Shown here: one piece after another, positions 43,962 to 56,994 of the stretch | How the letters are laid out: the number at the start of each line of letters is the position of its first letter | Numbering within the stretch: position 1 is the stretch's first letter | Assembly (NCBI GenBank): GCA_030169165.1 | Contig: CM058040.1 | Location: 13,062,898 to 13,126,897 of the forward strand | Direction: 5' to 3' | Origin: Centaurea solstitialis | Lineage: Eukaryota; Streptophyta; Magnoliopsida; Asterales; Asteraceae | DNA length: 64,000 bases | Translations under genes and position numbers: made by a program | Notes under the pieces: model-generated | What the model was told of the DNA's origin: nothing | The model's input: only the letters and a program-made list of their open reading frames with translations | Database searches by the model: none

Positions 43962-44847
43962 TTATAACAAAAATAATTAAAATCAAATAAAAAAGAATAA
44001 CAAAATAATTTAAAGTTTAATAAAAAAATTATTATTGTACAAAATGTTAAAAATTAATATAAATAATAATATAGAAAATAATTTATATGCCCAAATGAGA
44101 TGGCGATGAGGTGGCGCTGAGGTGGAGGTGAGGGGACCAATAGAAGGATGCCACGTCACACCCACCGCTAATAGCGGTGGGTCCCGTTAGCGCGACCCAT
44201 TAGAATCTTTGTCGGGGGTGTTTTTGGTCGGAAAACATGCTGGAGTCGATAATAGCGGTCGTCGGATAGCGACCGAAAGGATATATAATGAATCTTGGGA
44301 AGATTTTGGGTAGGAGGTTAAACGTATTTTGGAGATCGAGCATTTAAATTATTTTCTTATGATAATAACTTAAATAATCAGAAGTTTATGAAAAATAGAA
44401 TAGTTTAGTTATTTTATTTCAATTAAAATAATTTAAAATAGTATCAATGTATTTTTAAAGTGAATAAATAAAAATAATAATTATATAAACTGTCAAAAGT
44501 GAATAAGAATATAATATTAAACATATATACCACACATATTTTATTTATTTATTTAATAGTGGTAAATTACGGATTTGGTGTTTGAGATTTTTGTTTATTT
44601 GAAAGTTTCACCTAAAATATGACATGATGAATTAAACTCTAGCTCTAACGAAAAAGTTAAATAAATTTAGTGACCAAGTCCAAGCTCATAGCAAAATGCC
44701 TATCTGAAAAATGAAAACTCCATTACTAATGTCTCAAAGATTCCACTAAACCTCAAATCCAAAAATTATAATTTACTGTTATAGATGTCATCTAAACTTT
44801 GGAACACTTGAAAAAGTTCATCAACTTTTGATATCATTATCAAGAGG
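43962..44847. other. Intergenic DNA with a GC-rich palindromic island
   Basis: 44100-44290 is GC-rich within AT-rich sequence and has a 21-bp near-perfect palindrome CCCACCGCTA-A-TAGCGGTGGG (44161-44181). Its GAGGTGGCG/GGGACCAATAG surroundings suggest a MITE interior, but ends were not found. Confidence 0.4.
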
Positions 44848-45139
44848 TTTTACTTAATGAAAGTGTCTTCAACTTATCACGAAAAGTTATTGTATGTATC
44901 GTACTTCTATTTTTACCATTTGGAGTATCAGAAGTTTAAGAAATGATCAATCTATGTATCTAACTTTATAAAAACCTACCATTTAATGTATCTAACTAGT
45001 CACGAAAGTGTATTCAACTTGTCACAAAATACACTAAATAGTAGGTTTTGATAGTTTGATACGCCAAATGGTAAAAATGAAAGTACGGTAAATACAATAA
45101 TTTTTCGTGACAAGTTGGGTGCACTTTACTGAAGTAAAC
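44848..45139. mobile_element. Fold-back element with about 90-bp arms
   Basis: The left arm (TTACTTAATGAAAGTGTC .. ACTTATCACGAAAAGTTATT .. TTTTTACCATTTGG) is mirrored by the right (CCAAATGGTAAAAATG .. AATAATTTTTCGTGACAAGT .. CACTTTACTGAAGTAA). Related partial sequences occur near 43445-43570 and 62985-63110. Non-coding. Confidence 0.65.
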
Positions 45140-45768
45140 CCTTGTTAAAATAATCATCCAAACGTCTCTAAGCATATTATTAGTATTTTAACTAGAACTA
45201 CCTCAAATTCATTTTGAAAATTACAATAACATTGTGAACAAGTTTTAAGATGCCATTACCATTTACCAAGTTATTAAGAGATAAAAAACTACGTTGTTAT
45301 TAATTTATTATAATTTAGCTATTTTAAAACAAATAAATAATTTCGAAGCCATGAGTTTGGTAGACAATATATAAATATAAAAAGAGCAATAAATAAATTG
45401 AAGAAATACCATGTCGTATTTGCAAGATGAGACAAGTGACACATCGAGGCATCTTGTGGCATTAAGCCGTTTTTAGATGCTCCATTTATTTATGAAATAC
45501 AAATATGCTTGTTCAACACCTTGTTTACCTTAATTAAACTAATTTTAATATTATTGACGTACCCAATCCTTAAGCAGGCTTCAATTTGTTATCTATTGTA
45601 TGGGATTTAACAAAAGTTTAAAATCACGATGCTAAAAGAGACAAAAACAGGTTGGTCTTAAGATAAGAGTTTGACATGCTTAAATTTGTCGAATAAAGGA
45701 TTCGGATTCCAGCAAGACCATGAATTCGGTAAATAAAAAATAAACCAAATGAAACCGAATATATGTTT
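45140..45768. other. AT-rich intergenic DNA, nothing recognised
   Basis: No repeat unit, coding frame or RNA signal seen. Confidence 0.35.
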
Positions 45769-46115
45769 ATTCTATTTTCAAAAAGTAGAAAGGTTGTGAT
45801 TTCATATGAAAAACTTATGATTTGATACACATTTATATTGGTTAAGATAAGAGTTTGCATGTTTGTTCTATTTTCAAAAAGTAGAAAGGTTGTTTTCATA
45901 TAAAAAACTTATGATTTGATACACATTTATACTGGTGATATCACTAGTAAAAGGAAATATAAAAATTAATCGACACAACACCCTTCCCCCTCGGTAATTG
46001 GATACATGGAAGTACTGGAAGTGGGATACACACAAGTGTACAATATTATTTGCTTTAATATTATACACTTGTGATTAATCGACACAACACCCTTCCCCCT
46101 CGATAATTGGATACA
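45769..46115. repeat. Two interleaved direct duplications
   Basis: A unit with 'tctattttcaaaaagtagaa' and 'aaacttatgatttgatacac' occurs at about 45769-45845 and 45868-45937. A second with 'cgacacaacacccttccccc' and 'aattggatacac' occurs at about 45971-46008 and 46079-46117. Between the latter lies an inverted pair around 'acaagtgtacaatattattt'. Confidence 0.6.
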
Positions 46116-46229
46116 CGTGCCAACATATTATTTGTCCGAAAAAGGGTAAAGTTTTTTAACTTTGAGATGGTTCAACCGTATTATTTTGAAGGGTGCTACT
46201 GTATTATTTTCGAAACTTCAAAAGGGTGC

Positions 46230-46465
46230 ACTTTATATCCAAAAACTTTTCTCGAAATCAACCCAAAAACTGAGAAATTCTCTCGAAAATCAACCAAAAA
46301 CCGAAAAATTCTCTTGAAAACAATCAAAAACCCAAAAAATCTCTCGATTCAACAAAAAAAAAATCAAAAAAGTCTATGGAAATTGACCAAAAAAAAATTA
46401 AAAAATCTCTCGAAATCAACCAAAAAACTTAAAGAAAAAACTCTCAAAATCAATCAAAAACTTTA
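46230..46465. repeat. A-rich minisatellite (CTCTCGAAAATCAACCAAAAA)
   Basis: Six to seven imperfect units of about 35-45 bp around 'ctcgaaatcaacc-aaaaac'. A long Lys/Asn-rich frame across it results from the repeat. Confidence 0.6.
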
Positions 46466-47123
46466 ATTATATGATGCTGCTGTTTATAAAAATATCTTGG
46501 ATCCGTGTCTTTGATTGGATAGAGCAATACCAATGTCAATCTTACACCTACACCATGACTAAATAATCAAGAATCATTCATTTAGGTTGTGAGCTAAGAA
46601 TAGTAACATATAAATATCCATTTTGTTGGTAACAACCTAATCAAGAATTTGGTACTTAGGTGTTAGGTTAAAGTTAGTAACATGCATTTCCTTTACCACT
46701 TGCAATCCTTCCAAATTAACTCAAACTTCATGGTATTAGAGCCTTAAAGATTGATAAATGGTTCCGCATTCTCCATTTTTTTGGGTAGTGTGAACACACC
46801 CTATTATCTAATCACAAGTGTACAGTATTAAAGCAAATAATACGTAGTATATACGAGTATCCTATCTAAGGAGTTGTGGGCTTGAGTATCACTATGACAA
46901 GACAACTATTAACTATATTATTGAAAGAGGGTTGGTTTTTAATTAATAACTAAATGGAAAACATAAAAATATTAAGAAGCAAAACAAAGGGTGCTCAAAA
47001 ACCGTATATATTGGTTTGAAATTGGGTTATAGTCATTACAATCCAACTCAATCCAATAAACACAATATTCTTTTATTTATTGGATATAGTATGATTATTA
47101 TGTTTATATATATATATAGAGAT
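46466..47123. other. Intergenic DNA, nothing recognised
   Basis: Near 46802 'cacaagtgtacagtattaaa' echoes the 46030-46075 inverted pair. No gene. Confidence 0.35.
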
Positions 47124-47124
47124 A

Positions 47125-48780
47125 GGGGAAGGTTAAAATACACCCCTCTATAAGGTTACCTCCCTTACACCCCACATCTTAGCCCTCCATCTATCAAGAT
47201 CCCATATTAATTAATTTAGTTTTGATTTTTCTTTATTTTAATTTGTAAGGACTTTTTTGTCATTTGTAAATTATGGTTATTTTTAAAGGGAAACTAAAAA
47301 AGATATTTATTTCTATTAAATGGCGTGTATTGATGGGAGTTACTAAAAATTTAAGGAAGTTATATAGGAATTTACCTAATAATAATCCTTTGAATATTTT
47401 TTTCTTTCCATGATTTGAATGTGAATCGATTTTCAGTTTTTAATATTCATCATCTAATGCAATTTCAATTTCCAGTTTCTTCTTTATATATTGATCTACT
47501 TATTTTTTTTTGTTTTGTAATATTCGTGTGTATAATTAGTGCGGTTTTTTGGTGTGAAGATATGATGAAGACGATGGAGACGATGAAGATACTATGAAGA
47601 CTATGGAGACGATGAAGATGCGATGAAGATATGATGAAGATACTATTAGGACGAGGGAGACACGATGAAGATACTATGAAGATGACGGAGACGATGAAGA
47701 TGCGATAAAGATGCATCTTCTTTCGTAAGCCGTCAATCTACACTTCCTACTTTATTTACCGTCACACGTCGATCTGCAATTCGTCATCAATCCAAATGGT
47801 ACATTTCTGATGAAGACGATGAACTCGAGAAGGATAAGATTGAAAACGATGAACTTGGGAGGATACGGTGAAGACGATGAACGTTGGAAGGAGGTTACAT
47901 TTACGATGAATGTATTAGTTTATCGATATTTCAGATGAATGTTCGAAAAAATGTATAAAATTTTCGATGAACATGCGATAATGTATGAATTTTTCGATGA
48001 ATGTATTGATATTTTAGATGCATGTCTGATGAATATATGAATTTTACGATGATTATTTGATGAATGTATGATTTTTTTGATGAATATATTGATATTTCAG
48101 ATGCATGTGCATTGAATGTCTTAGATTATTTCAGATACATGTCCGATAAATACATGTATTCGATTTCGATAAATGAATTTTTTGATGAATATATGAATTT
48201 TACGATGATCATTCAAGAATTCATGCTATATGAATTCAATGAATGAACCTCTTTCAATGAATGAACCTCTGTTGATGAATATATGAAATTTTTGATGAAT
48301 ACATGCCCGATGAATGAATTTTTGAAGAATATATGAATTTTACAATGATCATTCAAGAATTCATTCCCCATGAATTTGATTCCGACTGAGAAATTGATAT
48401 GGTACATCTGTTAGCTTGATTCATTATTGAAGATGATGCTTTGATGTGTTTAAGGTTGCCTTCAATGGTTTTGGAGAGGAGATGAAAATACTTTAGGAAT
48501 CTTGTAGATTAATGTAAATTTTCACGTCGGATGATTTGATTTGGAAGATAACTTCCTTAATTGTCATATTCCTTTTTTAATTTCAGCATATTCAAATTCA
48601 CTTATAATGGACGAATTTACCCTTGAAGATTGAATGCACACCTATTTTATGGGATAAAATAAAAATAGAAATTAAATTAATAATAAAGGATGATCTTGAG
48701 CGTTGATTATAAGATGGAGGGTTAAGATGTAGGGTGTAAGGGAGGTAACCTTATGATGGGGTGTATAATAAAAGCCCCCG
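47125..48780. mobile_element. 1.65-kb TIR element in TA tract with GATGAA minisatellite core
   Basis: Ends of about 75 bp: left GGGGAAGGTTAAAATACACC and CTCCCTTACACCCCACATCT; right end, on the other strand, matches block for block (ATACACCCC, AAGGTTACCTCCCTTACACC, CATCTTAACCCTCCATCT). Flanks read tatatagagat / atagagatata. The largest fold-back-type element here. The core has (GATGAAGATACTATGAAGAC)n-like minisatellite (47560-47720) and degenerate GATGAATGTATGAATTTT units (47930-48370). No transposase; repetitive frames are not genes. Confidence 0.7.
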
Positions 48781-48810
48781 ATAGAGATATATATATATAT
48801 ATATATATAG

Positions 48811-49044
48811 AGGAAAGTTCAAATGTGAACCACTTTTTGGTTGTGAACGTGAGGACAGCCGAGAGCACGACACGTGGCGACTTTGAGTGTGGTCCCCCTC
48901 TTTAATTAATTCAATGCCCTCCCATGAATCGCGCCTAGTCATCCGCCGTGGATCTGACGTGGCGCCTAGTCATCCGCCACGTGTCGTGCTCTCGGTTGTC
49001 CTCACGTTCACAACCAAAAAGTGGTTCACATTTGAACCCACCCC

Positions 49045-49045
<1 letters not shown>
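48811..49045. mobile_element. Fold-back MITE, ACGTGGC family
   Basis: Almost identical to 11731-11959: AGGAAAGTTCAAATGTGAAC .. GACACGTGGC at left, mirror at right ending TTTGAACCCACCCC. (TA)n flanks on both sides. G-box-type ACGTGGC in both arms. Confidence 0.8.

Positions 49046-49100
<55 letters not shown>
49046..49100. repeat. (TA)n-(GA)n microsatellite
   Basis: TA then GA repeat separating two fold-back elements. Confidence 0.9.
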
Positions 49101-49103
<3 letters not shown>

Positions 49104-49341
49104 GTTCAAATGAGAAGTGCTAAAAAAATACAAAGTATAGAAGTGATCTCCACCACTCATCCAGTCAATAAATGTGACTCTGACCGGTTACGGTGGACCC
49201 GATCATGGAAGATTGACGCGATTCATGGGACGGTAAAGATTATTAAAGGAGGGGACCCGGTCAAAACCGTCTTTATTGACCGGATGAGTGGTGATCACTT
49301 CTCTACTTCTCATTTTTTAGCACTTCTCATTTGAACCTAAT
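49101..49341. mobile_element. Fold-back MITE, GAGAAGTGCT family, complete
   Basis: Left arm AAAGTTCAAATGAGAAGTGC, then GAAGTGATCTCCACCACTCA; right arm is the mirror ending TGAGAAGTGCT and TTTGAACC. The interior has CCGGTCAATAAA-type motifs and a CACCGTAACCGG block on the minus strand, shared with 61821-62065 and 62095-62310. The relic at 252-345 is of this family. Confidence 0.75.
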
Positions 49342-52300
49342 ACTATATATATATATATGTGTATATATATTAGACAATTACACTATCATATACCATGTCA
49401 TATACATATATTTTCAATCTCTTCTCTATCTCAGTATAACTCTTTTGTATTTGAACATATACATGCAATTTAAGAAAAGATTACAATATACTTAAGATTT
49501 AAGAAGTATGGATTATCTGTACTAATGATTGATGATGAAAAGGATATTAGAGTAAAGAAAACAACATATTCAAGGTTTTGAGAATATTTTAATGTACCAA
49601 AGTATCAATCCGACCAATCGATACGGTTAGGGTTGGGTTGGATTTCACTTTGGTTTGGGTGGGGTTTGGTTGTGATTTTTTAAACTACAAACATCGGGTT
49701 GGGTTGTTCAAATTCCTTCAACCCGATCAACTTAACCTATAAGCCTAAAACAAAGGTCATGTTTTTTATCAACTGGGAATGCAGTGGGTATCGTACTTTA
49801 GTTGGTTTTCATATTAATTTTAGAAATCCATTAGGTTCAAAATTTCCCACATGACTAAGGTTTACTTGGTATATTTCTATCCAATTTCTCAAGTTCATAA
49901 TTTCCTGATTCTAATTGCAATTAATTTTCTCAAATATGCGTTATAATCATTTAACTAGATATGTAAAAGTGATCACAAAAGCATAGGCACTAACACACGA
50001 ATTATAAACTTCATTATTTAACTCCAAACCAATAAAAATCTCAATTTTAGGTACTCATATGCTTAAAATATAACATCCATCCAACCCTACAATCTAATGC
50101 TTAGCTCATGTTGGCGGTGGAAACAAACAAAAATGATAAAGGAAAAAAATCCAAAAGAGATGGTTTCTTAGTCAAAATCTAACCAACTAAAACTCCCAAT
50201 GTTATGACGAATTCCTATGAACCACCTTTAGAAATCATTTTTAGGTCCTTCGTATGATTGGTTCTCCAGCATTTCGTTATTTCCATGTTCTCCCAAAATC
50301 GTCCAAGAATGTTGATGAAACCCCAACATCACGTTGAAAAATGTGACTTGTTGGTTAAAGCCTAACTTCAGGCTGGAAAACGCAGACCAAGAAAAAAAGT
50401 GTGGTTTGCATATATTGAAAGCCAACAATACATTAAATTCTAACGGGCAAACGTTACTGTTTGTCTTCTTTTGATTGGTTGGTCCATGTATCCTAGTACT
50501 GTTCATTTCAACCTTTGAGCTTGATGTAGACACCATTTTGTATTACCTCATCCTTTAGTATGTCAAGGGAACAAAAAAGAAAACAAGGTACCAACAAAGT
50601 TGTGCTTCTGTACTTGCTTAGGCTGACATGTTGTACGTGTTCTCATACCAAGAAGGATGAAAGATAGTTGGCGAGACAAACTTGTTGGCCATGTTTGTAC
50701 TTCAAGATTCAACTTGCCAGTAGCAGTATTGTCTAACTACCATTTGACGACTTTGGTGACGACTTTGACCTTGTTTCAACTAGTATTCAATTGCAAGAAG
50801 GTATTTTGCTCTTAGATCAATACAAATAGTTATAGGACTTTTAGAAGAAAGGTCCTACCTCTTTCCATATTCGAAATATGTAACACCCTCAAATCTAGAA
50901 AGAACGACTATCAATAATTGAATATCTGAAAGAAACAACTTAAGGTTTAACCTTAATGATTACAAATCAAACGTTATGCAAGATCTAAAATAAGGACAAA
51001 GGTTATTAAGATCCAATAACAATTGCTATATCCAAAGCGAAAGACGTCACCGAGAAACCATCATATCCCTCTGGTGTATCTAACTAGCACTCACTCTATA
51101 CGATATCGCTAGTACCATTCCCTAAGGACTTGATGCACATGTCGACAACTAATGGGTTCAAGAGTTTACATCATTTATATAAAATGGTAATGGTAAACTG
51201 AAATAATGTTATTTAAATAACAATTTCCAAAATCATAAAGTAAAGGAAAAACAACATTTTTCTCAAATCTCATCGTTTTCATGAATGCACATCGTTAACC
51301 CAAAACATTCTTTTATCATGAGACTCAAACTCAGTACTCACTCAAGTCATGAATAAGAGTAATATTCACATAATAAAAACATGAATCAACTCTAACTCTC
51401 AAAAGATTCAAAACATGAATGAGGTTTATTGTTCGCAACCATAGTCTTGGATAACAATCTATACTCAAAATGTTACTAAAAACACGAATAAAACTCATAA
51501 CCCACATGTTCCACACCAGAACACAAAAGCAAGAGATAACTCTTGACAGACGGAGGAAACCCATTTTCATCAAAGTAACAAGTATACGTGAGTGGAGTCA
51601 TCTAATGTTGTTATTAGGGTTACACCTTAGCTTCCGGTTTTAGTGCGCATGTCATATTGCCTACTCCGTCGAGTTACACCTCTAGCATCACAACCTAAAA
51701 CCACTCCACACCTTTATTGCCTACTCTGTAGAGTTACACCTCAAGGGATTTATGGAACCCCAAGTCCGCAAGTTCTACCTCAAGGATAGCAGTATCCTTT
51801 ATTGTATACTTACTAGTGACCCACAAGTTGGCCTATCCCAATCCAATAAAGATTGACAATTGTTCCTATGGATCCAATTATTATAGCCTAAACTACGCGC
51901 CCCTAAATTAAGTGACCAACTCTCACAAATAATGTAGTTCTGAAATTAAGATGCAATAAATGCAAGTCATATTCAAATCCCCATATTAGGCTATTAAAAC
52001 CGGCCAAATGTCCCCAAAGATCCAAGGTGGTAAAAAAAACAAGCCAAAAGCTCAATTACTCAACTTGACTACTCAATTAGGCATAGTAATGGAGCGGGTA
52101 TGAGGCGGGGACCCAATCCCCATTCTCATCCCCGTCCCTCATCTTCCTTTCAAATTCAAATCTCTCTAATTCCAAATCTTTCATAAATTTCAAATCACTC
52201 AAAACGATTACATCAAACTGAAGATGCCCATAATGTTATTTCATATTATGTACAACTTTTATGTATGATATATAATATATAATATATAATCATATCACTA

Positions 52301-52729
52301 ACGTTATTAACCTTTTATCTTTTCTCCAATTTAGAAAGTGATCACAAACTTATCTAGATATTTACTTTTTTCGAAAACAAAAAATGAAAAACACATTTCA
52401 CCAAACGATTGGCAAATCAGTACTTTATAGTTTTGGACCTCTCGGTTTCTCCTTCTAAAAATAGCAATAACATCCATAAATTGTTGCCAATTTTGTGTAG
52501 AACTTGCTTTATTTAGTTATTTCGATTTTTTAAGAGATTTGTGTACATAACTTACTAAAAATAGCAAAGTAGCAAACAATTGATAGAAATTAAAATTATT
52601 GAACAATATCTTGTCTAATAAAATTGACAGTGCAAAGGCATTTATAGTAACAATTAACCTTTAGTAAGATAAAATTATAAGTAGCAATTATATGATATCT
52701 AAAAGTAAGGTCCAAAAAACTAGTTACAA
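49342..52729. other. Intergenic DNA, possibly old retrotransposon debris
   Basis: 49640-49740 is GGGTTGGGTTGG-rich. From 50880 'tgtaacaccctcaaatctag' begins a stretch that reads like LTR-type sequence, and 'attgcctactc-gtagagttacacct' occurs twice (51657, 51717), but no paired LTR, primer site or pol frame was found. 52085-52140 has GGTATGAGGCGGGGACC sequence like some MITE ends. Nothing firm. Confidence 0.3.
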
Positions 52730-53057
52730 GGCCATCCGCGACCAGGGGTGGTAGGAGAACGGTACCAACCGGCGGTATCGATGGGGAACACCAAAAAGGA
52801 TGGAGCGGTACCAACCGGTAGGCAAGAACACCGGTACGGCGGTACCCTCTTACTGGTTGAAAATCCACCCCACCCCACCCCACTTTCTCTCTATCTCTTT
52901 CTTCTTTCTCTCTCTTCTTTTCCTTTTCTTTTATTTTTTAATTAATTATTTAGATTGGTATGGAATTGGTATGAATGAAGATGAAATGGTATGAAATTGG
53001 TAAAATAGTGTAAAGCTAAGGTGGCAGCTGGTAAAGGTGGTACCAATAAGGATGACC
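52730..53057. mobile_element. Harbinger-like MITE, CCACATCAGC family
   Basis: Ends GGCCATCCGCGACCAGGGG and, on the other strand, GGTCATCCTTATTGGTACC. Interior CGGTACCAACCGG units, a pyrimidine-rich stretch (52866-52935) and, near the right end, the reverse of the family's 'agctgccacctt' block. Confidence 0.55.
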
Positions 53058-53620
53058 GTAGTTGTGTAAAATTATTGTAAATCATTAAGAAGAATAAATA
53101 TTTTCTCTTATTAGTAAAGTGATTTTTTTATTAAGTAATATTATGTCATGTTAGTAGGGATTGAACCTGATTATGCAAATGTTTTTATGTTCTTGTTTAG
53201 TAAGTTCAAAAAATGAAAGCTTCATAAAACTGAATTTAGGTGATAAGAAGGACCATACGTGTTATAAGAAGGACCATATGGACAAAATTACCCTTTCTAA
53301 ATTCTATTTTTTTAATATTATTTATAAGAAGGACCATACGTGTTATAAAAAACAAAAATACAAGGACCTTGTTAGTTAAAAATTATATAAAGGGACCTTA
53401 GTCATTATTTTTTGTAAACCACAAGGATCAAATATGCATTTAACTCTAATAAGTTATAAACTTGAATTTTAAGAAATTATGTATTATTAATAGTAGTTAA
53501 TTATTAAAAATTGCTTTTTAAAATTTTCATATAGGGTGGACTGTGGAGGGACTGGAGGTGGTAGCCAAAAGAGGGTGTAGCTTGTGATTATCATATTGAG
53601 GTTTCAAATTTTAAACTATA
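53058..53620. other. Intergenic DNA with 'aagaaggaccatacgtgtta' repeats
   Basis: The phrase 'ataagaaggaccatacgtgt' occurs twice, with a close variant between (53245-53345). No gene seen. Confidence 0.35.
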
Positions 53621-54227
53621 AGGGGAAGTTTGGTTTATGGATTTCCATGAAATGAAATGGAACTGAAATCTTGAATTTTTTTGACCAAATTTCTTTCTAT
53701 TGTTTGGTTTATGGATTATGATGGAATGGAATTTCTGAATTCAATTAAAATCCTTAAGTAGAGGAATTTGTCATTTCATGGCAAAGGGTAGGGATTTTGT
53801 TGGAATGGAATGTCAAAAAAAAAATTCAACAACCATGTCCACCACCGCCTCCGGCCACCACCATGTCCACCACCACCACCTCCGGCCACCGCCACCAACA
53901 CCAACGGCCACCACCTTCAGCAGCCACCACCACTTCTGCCAAATGCCACTACCACCACCACCGTCGGCCACTACCGCCACCGGCCAAAAATGAAAAATAA
54001 AACACAAAAGGGTATTTCGATCATTTACTAAATTTGCATTCCAATTTCAAAACTACATTCTATGAACCAAACAAACACATTTTAATTCCTTTAACAAATT
54101 TCATTTCAATTTTGCCAACCAAAAAGGTGGTCAAACCTAACAACATTTCATTTCAATTCCTTCAAAGTCAAATTCATGTGACAGATTTCATTTCATTCAA
54201 AAACATTCTGCGAACCAAACGTCACCT
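53621..54227. mobile_element. MITE with CCACCACC core
   Basis: Left end AGGGGAAGTTTGGTTTATGG; right end on the other strand AGGTGACGTTTGGTTCGCAG. Subterminal 'gaaatgaaatggaa' and its mirror, and a CCACCACC core (53835-53990) that gives His/Pro-rich frames in every phase. Second copy cut off at 1-250. Superfamily undetermined. Confidence 0.6.
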
Positions 54228-54439
54228 AAGTCCTTTCATTTAATTGAAATTTTAGGTTTTATATTTTATATTTTTCAATTTTTGATACCAAACCTAGATT
54301 TAATGCATAAAGTATCGATATTAGCACATTGTTTGCTTATTCAAGTTCTTAAAAGAAAATAACTTATAGATAATTAGAGTCTCCTTATTTTACAAACTCA
54401 TTAATTTGTGCAAACTTTGTAAACCATGTTTTCCACCAA

Positions 54440-54700
54440 TCAGAGATGTATATATGTATGTATATATGTATGTATGTGTGTATGTATGTATGTATGTATG
54501 TGAGAAGTAGGTTTGAACGCTTAATTTCGTTTAATCTCATTCCCTTCAATGAATTGCGATTTAGAAAGAAATTGATGTGGTGCATCTTATTTTAGAACAT
54601 CTTATCCTAGTATGCATCCATGTGCATCCAACGATTGATAACCACTTATCACGTTTCTTATGTTAACATAAACTTTTTCACCAAAACCCAACCCCACGTA
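54440..54700. mobile_element. Right part of a GTGAGAAG-family MITE after a (TATG)n tract
   Basis: Shares 'caatgaattgcg-ttta', 'atgcatccatgtgcatccaa' and 'gttgataaccacttatcacg' with 54703-54912. The left end dissolves into TATG repeats. Confidence 0.5.
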
Positions 54701-54702
54701 TA

Positions 54703-54912
54703 TAGGTGAAGAATCGTGTGAGAAGTTGAATTAACATGATAAGCGTGAAAAGTGAATTTGAACTCTTGATCATTTTAACTTCAAACCCGCCCATGAATTA
54801 TGCTTGATACAGGGATTAATCTTGTGCATTTTATCTTAATGTGCATCCAACGGTTGATAACCACTTCTCATGCTTTAATGTTAACTCAACTTCTCATCAA
54901 AACCCAACAATA
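54703..54912. mobile_element. TA-embedded MITE, GTGTGAGAAGTTG family
   Basis: Begins 'taggtgaagaatcgtgtgag' and ends 'ctcatcaaaacccaac', ends being inverted around GAGAAGTTG.. / ..CAACTTCTCA. TA tracts flank it. Related to 60755-60940. Confidence 0.6.
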
Positions 54913-55088
54913 CATATATATATATATATATATAATAACATAGATGAAGTTTCATTTACAAACTATTTTATACTAACAACCTATAAAACCAATATTAGTT
55001 CATTTAGTCTGATAAATATTTGATCTCATTTTGTTTCCTAATCAAAAGTTACCATCATAATCAATAAATTTATCATCTTCCATATATA

Positions 55089-56994
55089 TCTATATATATA
55101 TTAAAAGAAGGTTTTTGCTGATGTCATCAAAATGAAATTGAGTGATTTCATTGGTCAATTAAACAAATTCTATCAAATGATGATGTCATAATCTATTTTC
55201 ATTTTTTTTTCCAAAATTTACATACCTAAAATTTCTCATTAATTTATTAGTTTCCCTTTTATAATTTACATTTTATATCCTTATAATTATTTGATTAAAT
55301 TACTTATTACCTCTTAGTTTTTCAATTTTCACTTTACATTCTTATCATATTAAGGTAAATAATGTATATGAATTAAAATCATTTAAGTTTTTTGTTTTTC
55401 TTTTTTATAAATTACACCCTTATAATCGTCTCGACGATACCTTCAAAATGAGTATAATATTGAATATTTTTTAATTTATTTATATTAGTAAATATTAAGA
55501 ATAGATATAAATTAAGTTGTTTACATTTTATTACAATTCTATTGTTGATATTCTTGAAATAAAAGAAGGTTTTTGCTGATGTCATCAAAATGAAATTGAG
55601 TGATTTCATTGGTCAATTAAACAAATTCTATCAAATGATGATGTCATAATCTATTTCCATTTTTTTTCCAAAATTTACATACCTAAAATTTCTCATTAAT
55701 TTATTAAACAAATTAATTTATATCTATTTTTATAACTGGAGAGATTCAAAAATAAAATACGTAGTGTTTTTTATTTGTAGAATTTTAAATAAAAAATTAA
55801 TTACGTATAAATAATCTATAAAAATAGTTAGATTAAAAAGATATAATCTTTAAATTTCAAGAATATCAACAATGGAGTTTTAAATAAAATAAATTTTAAT
55901 TACTTATAAATAATCTATAAAAATACTTAGGTTAAAAAGATAAAATCTTTAAATTTCAAGAATATCAAGAATAAAATTGTAATAAAATCTAAACAAATTA
56001 ATTTATATCTAATTTTAATAATGTAGTTAAATTAAAAAAAATTATTCAATATTAAACTCATTTTGAAGGTATTGTCGAGACGATTATAATGGTATAATTT
56101 ATTTAGATTAAAAAGATATAATCTTTAAACTTCAAGAATATCAACAATGGAGTTTTAAATAAAATAAATTTTAATTACTTATAAATAATTTATAAAAATA
56201 CTTAGGTTAAAAAGATAAAATCTTTAAAAAAAATATGTAGTGTTTTTCTAAATGGTTATGATTAAACTAAATCATTAATGTTTCTTTTATCAATTAACTA
56301 AGTCATATTTATATTGTTAATTGGATATTACGTTTGGTTTTTGGTGAATTATTTGTGAACTTAATAATGCAAATGTTAATTCTTATTAGAAGCTAAAACA
56401 ATATGTTTAAATCATCCGTGTATGGGAGCGATAAAATACAAATCACTTTTAGAATACAAACTGTACAAATCGTCAATTTTATTGGTTTAGTTAATGAAAT
56501 TAGTTTATCAATTTGTTTAATATGAAAAAGGTTATATTATAAAATTCTTTTTTAATGAAATTGTTTTATATTTTTGTGTTTTTTGTATAAAAGTAAAATT
56601 GTTTTACGTATTTCTTTCACGATGATAAAATTGTTTCATGCAATTCTGATAAACTATTTTCTTTTTTACACAAAAAGAAAAATAAATATATGAAACAATT
56701 TTATCAAGAAAAGAATTATGTAAAACATTTTCATCAAAGTAAATAATTTCATGAATAAATTTTATTAATTTAACAAATGAAATTGACGGTTGCACGGGTT
56801 ATATTCTAAGAGTGGTTTGTAAAATAAACTACCCATTTTACTTATATATTTTAAGTAATTAATAATATAAGTGGCGTTTTGATTTACAAATCATTTAATT
56901 CTAACAAACTATACAAACTAATCTTAGTCATTAATCTAGTTTAATAAAAATTTGATTCCAACTTTTGTCTAATCTAAAGTAACGATCATAATAA
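55089..56994 (+). mobile_element. Probable Helitron-derived region (5' end) with internal repeats
   Basis: TCTATATATATATTAAAAGA after an A is a typical plant Helitron 5' end. The following 95 bp ('aggtttttgctgatgtcatc' .. 'gatgatgtcataatctat') are repeated at about 55562-55655. An inverted pair around 'tatcgtctcgacgataccttc' type sequence spans 55415-55470 and 56040-56100. No CTAG-hairpin 3' end was found, so the right limit is open. AT-rich, non-coding. Confidence 0.45.

Noticed and set aside
46107..46466. 119-residue Lys-rich protein
   Set aside because: Composed of a translated A-rich minisatellite; no domain.
50228..50536. 102-residue minus-strand protein, possibly a copia gag N-terminus
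   Set aside because: A Ser-rich start is suggestive, but no CCHC motif, pol domain, LTR pair or primer site was found nearby.
53778..54031. Histidine/proline-rich proteins
   Set aside because: All frames are open because of CCACCA repeats within a MITE core.
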